NCBI RefSeq assembly: GCF_014171595.1
Contig: NZ_CP050451.1
Location: 4,154,001 to 4,218,000, forward strand
Length of the DNA: 64,000 nucleotides
Origin: Massilia sp. Se16.2.3
GTDB lineage: Bacteria; Pseudomonadota; Gammaproteobacteria; Burkholderiales; Burkholderiaceae_D
Direction of reading: 5' to 3'
Positions 1 to 8,620 of this stretch are shown here, piece by piece (within the stretch, counting starts at the first letter, position 1; the number at the start of each line of letters is the position of its first letter). The translations under genes were made by a program, and so were the position numbers. The notes below the pieces were generated by a model. It made no database searches. It worked only from the letters and a program-made list of their open reading frames with translations, and was not told where the DNA came from.

Positions 1-45
1 TCGATGAACCGGAAATACGACGCGTCCGCCAACGACAACGACTGA
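1..45 (+). CDS. possible 3' end of an upstream gene
   Basis: An open frame runs from the window edge to a TGA at 43-45 and encodes 14 residues ending in SANDND. Only the last codons are inside the window, so no function can be given. The frame is open by chance often enough that this is a weak call. Confidence 0.2.
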   Translation, partial: SMNRKYDASANDND

Positions 46-144
46 TCGGCCGGCCGTTCCCTGCTGTGTTCAAGCGCCACGTGCTCGCCGGCGTGAGCGG
101 CATCCTCCGGGTTTCTGCGGTCTCATCAATGATAATATTGCCGC

Positions 145-1376
145 ATGGACAATCTTACCCACTCCCTCGTCGGCCTGGCGCTGGGCGAACTGGCCCACCG
201 CGTACTGCCGACCGAAGCCGACCCGGCACGCGCCAGCACGCGGCGACGCCTGCTGTTGAGCTGCGGCGCGCTGGCCAGCAATTTCCCCGACCTCGACCTG
301 GTCCTGACGCCGCTGCTGCCTGATCCGTTCGGCTACCTGCTGCACCATCGCGGCCACACCCACACCCTGCTCTACGCCCTGCCCCAGGCCCTGCTGCTCC
401 TGGCCGGCCTCTGGCTGTTCTGGGCGAATGCGCGCGCGCTGCTGCGGGGCAGTTCGGCGGCGCGGTGCGGGCTGGGGGCGACGATCGTCATCGGCCTGCT
501 GCTGCACCGGGCATGGATGCGCTGAACGTGTACGGCGTGCATCCCTTCGCGCCCTTCGATACGCACTGGTATTACGGCGACATGGTGTTCATTGTCGAGC
601 CGCTGTTCTGGCTGGCGTTGGGTACGCCGCTGGCGGCGCAGGTCGCCCATGCCGGATGGCGGCGCCTCCTGCTTGGCCTGCTGCTGGCGGCGCCCGTGCT
701 GTTCACCGTGTTCGGCTTCCTGCAGCCTGGTTCCCTGCTCGGGCTGGCGCTGGCCTGGGCGCTGTCGCAGTGGCTGACGCGGCGCGCAGGCGAGCGGGCG
801 GCGCTGATTGCAGGCGTGGCGCTGTGCTTCGGTTTCGTATTGCTGCAGGGGACGCTGGCCGGGCTTGCGCGCGACCAGCTGAGCGCCGCGCTGCGCCGCG
901 ACGATGCGTCCGTGCATATTCTCGACCTGCCGCTGTCGGCCTTCCCCACCAATCCGCTGTGCTGGGGGACCGTCGCCGTCACCCGTGACGACCTCGGCGG
1001 CTACCGCCTGCGCCGCGGCGTGCTCAGCCTGGCACCGCGCTGGGTCGCGCCGTCGGCATGCCCGGCGAAGATTGCCGGCGTGTACGTGAGCGCGGGCGCG
1101 GCGGATGTACCGCAGGGCATCGCCTGGGCCGTGGAAACCCACGGCTCGGTGGCGGGGCTGCGCGTCCTGCGCGAGCGCGATTGCCGGATCGATGCCTGGC
1201 TGCGCTTTGCGCGGGCGCCAGTGCTCACCAACGGTAGCGCGACCGACCTGCGCTACGGCCTGCCGGGCGCCCGGAACTTCTCGACTCTGCCCTATGCAGC
1301 GCAGGCCGGCAAGCCCTGCCCGGCTCCCCTGCCGAAGTGGGGCTATCCGCGCGCCGATCTTCTCGGCCTGCCCTAG
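145..1376 (+). CDS. YdjM-like membrane-bound metal-dependent hydrolase, reading frame interrupted
   Basis: Two overlapping frames join into one protein of the YdjM/LexA-binding inner-membrane hydrolase family. The first (145-525) starts MDNLTHSLVGLALGEL and carries the family's His/Asp signatures NFPDLDLV and HHRGHTHT. The second (to 1376) resumes with MDALNVYGVHPF and WYYGDMVF, followed by several hydrophobic segments. These motifs normally lie in one polypeptide with LLLH directly before the GMDALN stretch. One base therefore appears to be missing near 508-512 (gcaccgggcatgg). The family is membrane-bound with a predicted metal site, and its substrate is unknown. It is not obviously linked to the downstream sigma-54 regulator. 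Family assignment is firm; whether the break is real or a sequencing error is open. Confidence 0.8.
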
Positions 1377-1432
1377 CCGCGCCGCGAGGTCAAGTCCCGC
1401 ACATTGTCGAGTTGGTAACGGCACACGGCCGT

Positions 1433-1462
1433 TTCAACCGTCGGGCATGCGAAACAGATAAT
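1433..1462 (+). promoter_or_regulatory. possible sigma-70 promoter of the sigma-54 regulator gene
   Basis: TTCAAC (1433-1438) and GATAAT (1457-1462) are separated by 18 bp, about 90 bp before the regulator's start codon. The -10 element is good and the -35 element weak. Confidence 0.3.
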
Positions 1463-1551
1463 CCAGTATGCTTACCTGGAGTTACACACATTGCGGCGGA
1501 CCGGCACGCGAGAGACCGCTTGCGCCTTATTGCAACCCGGGGAGGGAATGG

Positions 1552-2875
1552 ATGGTCTCGAAACGATTGCTCTGTATCTCACCCGATGGTCATGGCGCGG
1601 CCGAGGTGCTGTGCGCTGAAATGCCGGGGTGGCAGATCCGCAGTGTCGGCAGTTTCGAGGAAGCCCGCTGCGCACTGCGCGAGGATGCCTATCTTGCCGG
1701 GGTGCTGGACCATGTCATCGGTGCGTGGCCCCACGGCGAGGTCGACCGTTTCCTGCGCCAGCACAGCCATGTGCAATGGGTCGGCGTGGTCGGCCGGGAC
1801 ACGCTGGCCGCAGCCAGCTGCCGCGAACTCGTCGCCGACTACCTCTGCGACTACCACACCGCCCCGCTCGACACCCGCCGCCTGGCCCATACCCCCGGGG
1901 CACGTGTACGGCCACGCCTTGTTGCGCAGGCCGCGCCCGCGCCCCGGCACCGCACCCTCGACCCTGATCGGCAGCTGCGCGGCAATGGCGCGCCTGCGCA
2001 GCCAGGTCGAGCGCGTGGCCAAGGTCGACGCGCCGGTCCTGATCTGGGGCGAGAGCGGCAGCGGCAAGGAATTGACGGCCCAGGCCATTCACCGCCAGTC
2101 GACGCGCGCGGCCGGTCCGCTGGTGCCGATCAACTGCGGCGCCATTCCACCCAACCTGATCCACTCCGAACTCTTCGGCTATGAACGCGGCGCCTTTACC
2201 GGCGCGGCGCGCGACAAGGTCGGCCTGATCGAATCGGCCAACGGCGGTACCCTGTTTCTCGACGAGATCGGCGACCTGCCGAAAGACTTGCAGGCGAACC
2301 TGCTGCGCTTCCTGCAGGACAAAACGATCAGCCGCCTGGGTGCCACGCGCGCCATTCCGGTCGACGTGCGCGTCATTTCCGCCTCTCACGTGAACCTGCA
2401 GCAGGCGGTGGCGCGCGGCGACTTCCGCGAAGACCTGTACTACCGGCTGTCGGTACTGCCCGTCACGGTGCCCTCGCTGCGCGAGCGGCGCGACGACCTG
2501 GTCGAACTGGCCGAGCACTTCTTCCACCTGCACGCGGCCGACCGCTCGCCGCACCTGAAAGGCTTTTCCAGCCGCGCCCTGGCGGCCATTGCCGCCCACG
2601 CCTGGCCCGGCAATGTACGCGAACTGATCAACCGCGTGCGCCGTGCCATGGTCATGGCCGACGGCAAATGGATCGAGCCGGACGACCTCGACCTGGTCAT
2701 GCCCTCGCCGCCGATCGAGGCGAAACTGGACGACGCCCGCTGCAGCTCGGAACGCCTGGCCATCCGTGCCTGCCTCGACCGCAGCGGCCAGAACGTGAGC
2801 CGCGCCGCGCGCGACCTCGGTGTTTCGCGCACAACGATGTACCGCCTGCTGGCCAAGCACGGCATGCGTTCCTGA
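1552..2875 (+). CDS. sigma-54-dependent transcriptional activator (VpsR-like N-terminus, AAA+, Fis HTH), frame interrupted
   Basis: Start ATG 1552 follows a GGAGGG ribosome site at 1541-1546. The first ~110 residues form a receiver-like VpsR-type domain without an obvious phosphoacceptor pattern. The AAA+ domain has Walker A GESGSGKE, the sigma-54 contact loop GAFTGA, Walker B GGTLFLDEIGDL and an arginine-rich ERRDDL segment. A Fis-type helix-turn-helix (NVSRAARDLGVSRTTMYR) ends the protein. The N-terminal frame passes into the AAA+ frame around 1892-1902 (acccccggggcac); removing one C or G gives the expected T-x-GHVYGHA junction. It lies directly upstream of a -24/-12 promoter and an exported-fibre operon, so it is the obvious candidate activator (inference). 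Homologues in other bacteria control exopolysaccharide or biofilm genes. Confidence 0.85.
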
Positions 2876-3394
2876 TCCACCTGCCGTCACACGCTGCGGC
2901 GGCGCCCTGCCGCTGCCTGCCCTTCCCACGTCCGTCCCCCCTCCCCGCGCCGGTGGACGGCTGCCGGCGCGGTCGTCCCCGCCAGCCATGTCACGCGCAT
3001 CCACGGCCGCGTTGTACACCGGCAGCTCTGCCACACATTCGCCCTGGCGTGCGCGCTTCATTACCGCCGCCCGAGGCAGCGCAACGCAGGTGACGGGCGG
3101 CTCGCCCGCATGTAGGCTGTATCCCGATCTGTTGGCAAGCAAAATCCTACAAGAAGCTGTCCGGCCCGTCTCCTCCAACGCTGCTACACAACTGCTCCAC
3201 TTTCGGCTCAGCCATAAAACATTAAATTCCTACCAACAATGTCTTTTCGCAAATATGCGGTTTCTCAGGAGATTTGTGCTTTGAATTCAATTATTTGGGA
3301 ATGAATCTTCAGGGGTGGCATCGGATTTGCATAAAGGGGTTCAACTGGTACGACTGCCAGTCCGAACTCAACCACACACCCTAGGGGAATTTGC
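2876..3394. other. intergenic regulatory region before the Fap-like operon
   Basis: This 519-bp stretch has no convincing gene; overlapping open frames are short and lack ribosome sites. It turns AT-rich from about 3200 and contains the sigma-54 promoter at 3316-3331. A partial inverted repeat, tgtagg (3113-3118) and cctaca (about 3146-3151), lies some 170-200 bp upstream of that promoter, a usual distance for an upstream activator site, but its match is short. Confidence 0.5.
3316..3331 (+). promoter_or_regulatory. sigma-54 (-24/-12) promoter of the Fap-like operon
   Basis: TGGCATCGGATTTGCA matches the RpoN consensus TGGCAC-N5-TTGCA, with the invariant GG (3317-3318) and GC (3329-3330) exactly 12 bp apart. 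Transcription would start near 3342, about 53 nt before the ATG at 3395, which has an aggggaa ribosome site. A complete sigma-54 activator gene sits immediately upstream. Confidence 0.75.
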
Positions 3395-5236
3395 ATGAAC
3401 AAGACCTTGCTCGTTACCGCCCTGTCGCTCGCTTTCGGCCTGAATGCCCAGGCCCAGACGACGGACCCGACCACCGATTCCTCGACCACCGTGACCCAGA
3501 GCGGCGGCGGCGCGAACGCCAATGGCGGCAGCGCCAGCATGGATGACAACTCGACGGTCACGACGACGACGACCAGCACGGACGACAATTCGAACCGCAA
3601 CAACGATTCGTCGACGCGCGACAATTCCGGGCAGAACCGCAGCACCGGTTCGGCCATGGCCAGCGAGATGGGGGCCGCGGCTGCCAACAACGGCGGCACG
3701 GCGACCTCGAACTTCGCGAACTCGTTCAACACCTCGAGCGCCACGGCGACCAGCTCGCTGCAGGGCACCGTCACCGGCAATGCAATCAGCAACATCGGTA
3801 ACGTCGCCAACAACTTCGGTAACGCCAACGGCGGCGGCGCCACCGGCGGCGCCGGCGCGACGGGCACGGGCGGCGGCGCCATGGGCAATGGTGGCAGCGG
3901 CGCCACCGGCACTGGCGGCACGGCGGCTTCCGGCTCGACCGGTGGCAATGCGACGACCGGCAGCGCCAGCACCGGCAACGCCATGGCCGGCACGGCGACG
4001 GCAGGCGCTGGCGGCGCCGGCGGCCTGGCATCGAACGCCGCGAGCGGCTCGGGTGCCTCGGGCGGATCGGGCGGCAGTGGCGGTGCGGGTGGCTCCAGCG
4101 GCAACGCCGGCGGCGGCATGGGCGGCGCCGGCGGTGCGAGCGGTGCCGGTAGCGGCGGCATGGGCGGCAACGCAATGGGCAATGAAGGCGGCAATGGCGG
4201 CAACGCCGGCCGCGTGGCCGCCGGCAATGGCGGCATGGGTGGTTCGACCGGGGCCGCCACCGGAGGCAACGGCGGCAATGGCGCCGATGGCGCCGCCGGC
4301 GGCATGGGTGGCATGGGCGGGACCGGCGGCAGCGGCGCGGCCGGCGGCGTGGCGACCGTGGGCGGCGCGACCTCCAGCGGCGATTCGAGCGGTGCGGGGG
4401 CTACCGGCAGCGGCAACATGGCCAGCAGCGGGGCCGGCGGCGCAAGCACCCCGGATGCCGGCGGCGGCGCCAGCGGCGCGGCCGACGGCGGCACCTCGAC
4501 CAGCACGGGCGGCACCGTGACTGGCGGCAGCAACACCGCGACCGCGGGCACGGGCACCGGCGGCGCCGGCGGCGCCGGCGCGGCTGGCGGTACGGGCGGC
4601 GCGGGTGCGGCTGGCGGGGCCGGCGGCACGGCGGGCTCGGGCGCGACGGCCACGGCCAGCGCTGGCGCGGGCGCGGCCGGCGGCACCGCCACGGGCGGCA
4701 CCGGCGGGGCGGGCGCGGCATTGACCAGCACCGGCGGCGCAGCCGGCAGCGGCACCAGCGGCACGGGCGGCGCGGGCGGGTCGGCCACGGCCGGCACCAG
4801 CACGGGTGGCGCCGGTGCGGCGGCGGGCGCCGGCGGCGCAGGCGGCTCGACCGGCCTGGCCTCGAACACGGGCGGTGCAGGCTCCTCGGGCGGCGCGGCT
4901 ACCTCGGGCAGCGCCACCAACGGTTCGACCACCTCGGGCGCGGCGACGGCCGGTAACGGCGGCGCAGGCGGCACTGGCGGCACCGGCACCGGCGGCATGG
5001 GCGGCGCGTCCGGCGCCAACACGGCGGGCACCGGCACCGGCGGGGCAGGCGGCACGGCCACCGGCGGCGCCGGCGGCACCCAGACTGTCAGCGCGGGCAC
5101 CTTCGACATGTCGAACACCATGAGCAGCGTCGGCCAGTCGGCCGCCGGTGTCACGGTACTGAGCCAGAACAACGGCTTCTCCTCCCTTGTCCAGCAGAGC
5201 GTCAACGTCCAGAGCAACCTGGCCGTCGGCCCGTAA
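3395..5236 (+). CDS. giant Gly-rich repeat exported protein, candidate amyloid/fibre subunit
   Basis: This 613-residue protein has a clear signal peptide (MNKTLLVTALSLAFGLNAQA, cleaved before QTTD). Next come a Ser/Thr/Asn/Asp-rich stretch (~25-135), about 430 residues of irregular GGA/GGT/GGS/GGN/GGM triplets (~145-565), and a non-repetitive C-terminus. That tail (584-613) carries VTVLSQNN and SLVQQSVNV. No Cys is visible. The repeats resemble silk-like or PGRS-like low-complexity sequence. With a C39-like peptidase and a coiled-coil porin downstream, the best reading is the main fibre subunit of a Fap-like functional amyloid system. FapC homology cannot be shown by eye, so this rests on operon architecture. 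Transcription is probably RpoN-dependent. A surface adhesin exported by the same porin is the alternative. Confidence 0.75.
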   Translation: MNKTLLVTALSLAFGLNAQAQTTDPTTDSSTTVTQSGGGANANGGSASMDDNSTVTTTTTSTDDNSNRNNDSSTRDNSGQNRSTGSAMASEMGAAAANNGGTATSNFANSFNTSSATATSSLQGTVTGNAISNIGNVANNFGNANGGGATGGAGATGTGGGAMGNGGSGATGTGGTAASGSTGGNATTGSASTGNAMAGTATAGAGGAGGLASNAASGSGASGGSGGSGGAGGSSGNAGGGMGGAGGASGAGSGGMGGNAMGNEGGNGGNAGRVAAGNGGMGGSTGAATGGNGGNGADGAAGGMGGMGGTGGSGAAGGVATVGGATSSGDSSGAGATGSGNMASSGAGGASTPDAGGGASGAADGGTSTSTGGTVTGGSNTATAGTGTGGAGGAGAAGGTGGAGAAGGAGGTAGSGATATASAGAGAAGGTATGGTGGAGAALTSTGGAAGSGTSGTGGAGGSATAGTSTGGAGAAAGAGGAGGSTGLASNTGGAGSSGGAATSGSATNGSTTSGAATAGNGGAGGTGGTGTGGMGGASGANTAGTGTGGAGGTATGGAGGTQTVSAGTFDMSNTMSSVGQSAAGVTVLSQNNGFSSLVQQSVNVQSNLAVGP

Positions 5237-5242
5237 GCGCCA

Positions 5243-5274
5243 GCGCACTGCCCTTCTACGGATGGGCAGTGCGC
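5243..5274 (+). promoter_or_regulatory. perfect 11-bp stem-loop between first and second operon genes
   Basis: GCGCACTGCCC (5243-5253) and its exact complement (5264-5274) enclose a 10-nt loop, six bases after the stop codon of the Gly-rich gene. No T-run follows, so it is not a classic intrinsic terminator. It could stabilise the upstream message or reduce read-through, giving excess main subunit over downstream genes (inference). Confidence 0.5.
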
Positions 5275-5364
5275 CGTTCGCGCATTGCTCGCGCATTGCG
5301 CGATAAGCAGTATCGGGACTGCCGCACCTACCGCCTGGCGGTCCCGGGATTTCAGGGAGAAACG

Positions 5365-5826
5365 ATGAAAACGATTTTTGCATGTACCCCCCTGCGCCAG
5401 GCCTGGGCGCTGGCGGCGGCAGCCGCTTTCGGCTTGCCCGCCTTCGCGGGTGAACCGCCCTTGATGACGGCCGCGGAGCTGAGCGCCATGCCGCTCGTGG
5501 ACGAGGCCGCCAGCATGCTCGTACCCACGCCGGAGAACGAGCCCGTTCGCCAGGAAACCGCTACGTTCGCGATCGGCGGCGAAACGGCCCAGGCGGTCGA
5601 CCCGGGCAAGCTCGAGCACCAACGCGGCCGCGCCGATACGGTGCTCAACGACACCAGACTGGGCGGCGACGTCGCCAACAACAGCGCCACCAACGTGAAT
5701 ACCGGATCGAACACGATCGATGCCGGCTCCTTCGCCAACATGTCCGGGATTCCGGTCGTCATCCAGAACAGCGGCGCCAACGTCCTGATCCAGAACGCGA
5801 CCGTCGTCAACCTGCAGTTCCGATGA
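5365..5826 (+). CDS. small exported protein with QN-rich motif, candidate minor fibre subunit or nucleator
   Basis: Start ATG 5365 follows cagggagaaacg; a longer open frame upstream lacks a ribosome site. The 153-residue product has a signal peptide (~1-28, ending PAFA before GEPP). Residues ~95-125 are Asn/Thr-rich (NNSATNVNTGSNTI). The tail, residues 129-151, contains IPVVIQNSGANVLIQN followed by ATVVNL. That tail motif recurs, with variation, near the end of the Gly-rich protein and in the exported protein encoded at 6516. It lies between the putative main subunit and the peptidase, and its stop overlaps the next start (ATGA). A nucleator or minor subunit, comparable to FapB/FapE or CsgB, is inferred from position and composition only. 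Confidence 0.7.
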   Translation: MKTIFACTPLRQAWALAAAAAFGLPAFAGEPPLMTAAELSAMPLVDEAASMLVPTPENEPVRQETATFAIGGETAQAVDPGKLEHQRGRADTVLNDTRLGGDVANNSATNVNTGSNTIDAGSFANMSGIPVVIQNSGANVLIQNATVVNLQFR

Positions 5827-6506
5827 AGCGCCGCGCACTTTCCTGGCTTGCCTGGGGCGCCCTGCTGCTGCCGGCGGCGAGCGGCGCCGCCGAGATGGCC
5901 CTGCCCAGCGGCATGCGCGTCGGCATGCCCGTGAAAAGCATGAAGGACCTGCGTTTCCAGGCCACGCTGCGCCAGCAGTACGACTTCAGTTGCGGCTCGG
6001 CCGCGCTCGCCACGCTGCTGACCCACCACTACGCCACCCCGACCAGCGAACAGGATGCCTTCCGGGAGATGTTCGTCGGCGGCGACCAGCAGAAAATCCG
6101 CCGCGAAGGCTTTTCGCTGCTCGACATGCAGCGCTACCTGAAAAGCCACGGCTTTACCGCCAACGGCTTCCAGCTGCCGCTCGACAAGCTGATCGAGGCG
6201 AAGCTGCCGGCCATCGTGCTCGTCTCGGACAACGGCTACCACCATTTCGTGGTCGTCAAGGGTGCTGAAGACGGGCGCATCCTGCTGGGCGACCCGTCGC
6301 GCGGCACGCGCCTGATGCCGCGCGCGCGCTTCGAGTCGATCTGGACCAACAAACTGCTGTTCGTCATCCACGACGGCCCGCGCAAGCCCGGCTTCAACCA
6401 GGACGCGGACTGGCGCAACGCGCCGCGTGCGCCGCTGGACGATGGCCTCGGCCGCGCCGTCGACAGCACCTACGGGCTGCCGAAATTCGGCCCCGGCGAT
6501 TTCTAA
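5823..6506 (+). CDS. exported C39-like cysteine peptidase (FapD-like)
   Basis: The 227-residue protein starts at an ATG overlapping the previous stop, so translation is probably coupled. A signal peptide (~1-22) is followed by a papain-fold C39 domain. It shows the oxyanion Gln and nucleophile Cys in QQYDFSCGSAALATLL, the catalytic His in GYHHFVVVKG and the Asp in LGDPSRGTRL. C39 peptidases cleave after Gly-Gly in leader peptides, and the Fap system uses a C39-like protein (FapD). Here it is a stand-alone periplasmic protein without the ABC transporter found in bacteriocin exporters. The product of the next gene contains a candidate GG site. The catalytic triad appears intact. Confidence 0.88.
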   Translation: MKRRALSWLAWGALLLPAASGAAEMALPSGMRVGMPVKSMKDLRFQATLRQQYDFSCGSAALATLLTHHYATPTSEQDAFREMFVGGDQQKIRREGFSLLDMQRYLKSHGFTANGFQLPLDKLIEAKLPAIVLVSDNGYHHFVVVKGAEDGRILLGDPSRGTRLMPRARFESIWTNKLLFVIHDGPRKPGFNQDADWRNAPRAPLDDGLGRAVDSTYGLPKFGPGDF

Positions 6507-6515
6507 GGAACCACC

Positions 6516-7025
6516 ATGCGGCATGCCTTCACACTGTCCGTCCTGCTCTTGCCCCTGGCGGGACTATCCCAGGCCGCGCAGGCCCGGGATGCGCCGCCCG
6601 CGCTCTTCGCCGCCGCCAACGCCGTCGACGCGGCCGCGCTCGACGAAGCGCGCGGCGGCTTCATCACCGCCGACGGCCTCACGGTCACGCTGGGCCTGGA
6701 GCGGCTCGTTACCATCAACGGCAACGTTGTCGAGCGCACCGAACTGCAGCTGGGCGACATCGGCAAGCTGGCTTCCGGCCAGGCCAGCGTGTCGAGCGAA
6801 ACGCTTGGCCAATTGCGCCTGATCCAGAACGGCGAAGTGCGCGCCATCACGCCGGACTCGACCACGCTGCTTGGCGGCACCATCATCCAGAACAGCCTGA
6901 ACGACCAGCTGATCAAGAGCCAGACCGCCATCAATGCGACCGTCAACTCCGCCGGGATGTTGCGTGCGCTTAATTTCGGCGCAAGCCTGAATAATGCCTT
7001 GTCAACCGCCCTCGGCCCCCGCTGA
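6516..7025 (+). CDS. exported operon protein with LDEARGGF motif
   Basis: This 169-residue protein starts 9 bp after the peptidase stop, with a taagga ribosome site. A signal peptide spans ~1-23 (ending AAQA). Residues 42-49 read LDEARGGF, like the acidic-hydrophobic-GG pattern that C39 peptidases recognise. The body (50-110) is predicted beta-rich (TVTLGLERLVTINGN). Residues 122-144 carry IIQNSLNDQLIKSQ and an INATVN end, a variant of the motif in the other two exported proteins. It is a plausible peptidase substrate, chaperone or minor subunit (FapA/FapE position). No outside homologue is recognised by eye. Confidence 0.7.
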   Translation: MRHAFTLSVLLLPLAGLSQAAQARDAPPALFAAANAVDAAALDEARGGFITADGLTVTLGLERLVTINGNVVERTELQLGDIGKLASGQASVSSETLGQLRLIQNGEVRAITPDSTTLLGGTIIQNSLNDQLIKSQTAINATVNSAGMLRALNFGASLNNALSTALGPR

Positions 7026-7049
7026 CGGCCCACCCACATGGAGCGATTT

Positions 7050-8514
7050 ATGCAGACATTCCCGGCGCTACGTCTTGGCGCACTGGCCGTCGGCGCGGCA
7101 TTGTGCGCCCTTCCGGCGCGGGCGCAGTCCGCCTCGGAACTGGCCGAACAGCTCAAGGCGATGCGCCAGCAGCTCGAGGAGCAGCGCGCCCGTATCGACG
7201 AACTCGAGCGTGACGTACGGTCCGCGCGGCAGCAAGCGCCTCTGCCGGCGCCGGACGCCCCTGCCAGCGCCGGCGCTCGCGGGCGCTGCGACGCCCGTGG
7301 CCTCCGCCGACCTGCTGTCCGCCGCACGCGGCGCCGGACAGGCACCGGCGAATCCGGCATCGGCCTCCCCGCTCGCGGCCGGCTTGAGCGTGCCGGCCCC
7401 CGCAGCGCAGCTCGACCTGCTGCGTGGCACCGGCCCCGCGGGCGCGGCGCCGCAATCCCCCCGCCGCCCCGGCGGCACCGGTGGCGGGGCCGGCCAGCGC
7501 GCCCACCGCCGCCACCAGCACGGCTGCGGTCGGCCGCGCCCCCCCACGCGCGATGCGCGCACGCCCGAGGTCGCGCCCATCTTCGAACAACCGGGCGTGC
7601 TGACGCCACGCGGCAAATATGTATTCGAACCGGCCCTGCAATATGGCTACTCGTCGAGCAACCGGGTCGCCCTGGTCGGCTATACCGTCATTCCGGCGCT
7701 CCTGATCGGCCTGATCGACGTGCGCGAGGTCAAGCGCAACACGACCACCGCCACCGTCACCCTGCGCCGCGGCCTCACCAACCGTGTCGAAGTCGAGGCC
7801 AAGCTGCCCTACGTCTACCGCAGCGACGCCACCGTCAGCCGCGAGGTGTTCACCGGCACCGCCGTGGAGCGTGCGTTCGAAACCAGCGGCAAGTCGATCG
7901 GCGACATCGAACTGGCCGCGCGCTACCAGCTCAACGACGGCGGCGTCGACAAGCCGTATTTCATCGGCGGCCTGCGCTTCAAGTCGCGCACCGGCAAGGA
8001 TCCCTTCGAAGTCACCACCGACTGCCAGCGCCGCTGCATCGGCGAGAACATCACCGGCAGCGGCCTGCCGCTGGAGCTGCCGACCGGCTCGGGCTTCTAC
8101 TCGCTGCAGCCGAGCCTGACCTGGCTGTTCCCGTCCGACCCGGCAGTCTTCTTCGGCAGCTTCAGCTACCTGCACAATTTCAAGCGCGAGGTCTCGCGCA
8201 CGGTGCTCGGCGGAGAGCAGGAATCGCTCGGCGAGGTGGCACCGGGCGGCGTCATCGGCTTCAATTTCGGCATGGGCCTGGCGCTGAACGACAAGGCCTC
8301 GTTCAGCGTCGGCTACGACCACAACTCGGTGGCGCGCACCAAACAGTCCGGACGCACCGTGCCGGGTTCGGTGCGCATGCAGCTCGGTACACTCCTGATC
8401 GGCTATTCCTACCGCTTGAGCGACAAGAAAACGCTCAGCGTGGCGGTCGGTGCCGGCCTGACGCGCGATACGCCGGACGTGACGCTGATGGTGCGTGTGC
8501 CGATGTCGTTCTGA
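7050..8514 (+). CDS. outer-membrane coiled-coil/beta-barrel export pore (FapF-like), frame interrupted
   Basis: ATG 7050 follows GGAGCGA; an ATG at 7038 is also possible. The N-terminus has a signal peptide (ending PARA), a short heptad coiled coil (QSASELAEQLKAMRQQ, then LEEQRARIDELERDV) and a long Pro/Ala linker. From about 7620 it becomes a beta-barrel of ~290 residues with alternating amphipathic strands, ending in the typical outer-membrane signature VRVPMSF. Signal, trimeric coiled coil, linker and barrel is the FapF layout. The frame shifts near 7250-7275. A compensating pair is likely in two C-runs (7457-7462 and 7539-7545), because the frame in between reads as a normal Ala/Pro linker. 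It probably exports the three secreted proteins above. Confidence 0.75.
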
Positions 8515-8589
8515 CGCGGCCGGCGGGCCGCCAGCGGCGGGCGCCTACCTCAGTTTGCTGCCACATGGTTGCGGCCAGGCTGTTGTCTT

Positions 8590-8620
8590 GGCGGTGAAGA
8601 CAATCGTGTCCGCCGTTTTT
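8590..8620 (+). terminator. possible terminator after the Fap-like operon
   Basis: GGCGG (8590-8594) can pair with CCGCC (8610-8614), followed by GTTTTT at 8615-8620. The stem is short. It lies between the convergent stops of the porin and glycosyltransferase genes. Confidence 0.35.

Noticed and set aside
3265..5838. Very long minus-strand Pro/Ala/Val-rich open frame opposite the Gly-rich gene
   Set aside because: It is the complement of GGX codons (GCC/GGC read as Ala/Pro). The plus strand has a signal peptide, ribosome site and promoter; the minus strand has none.
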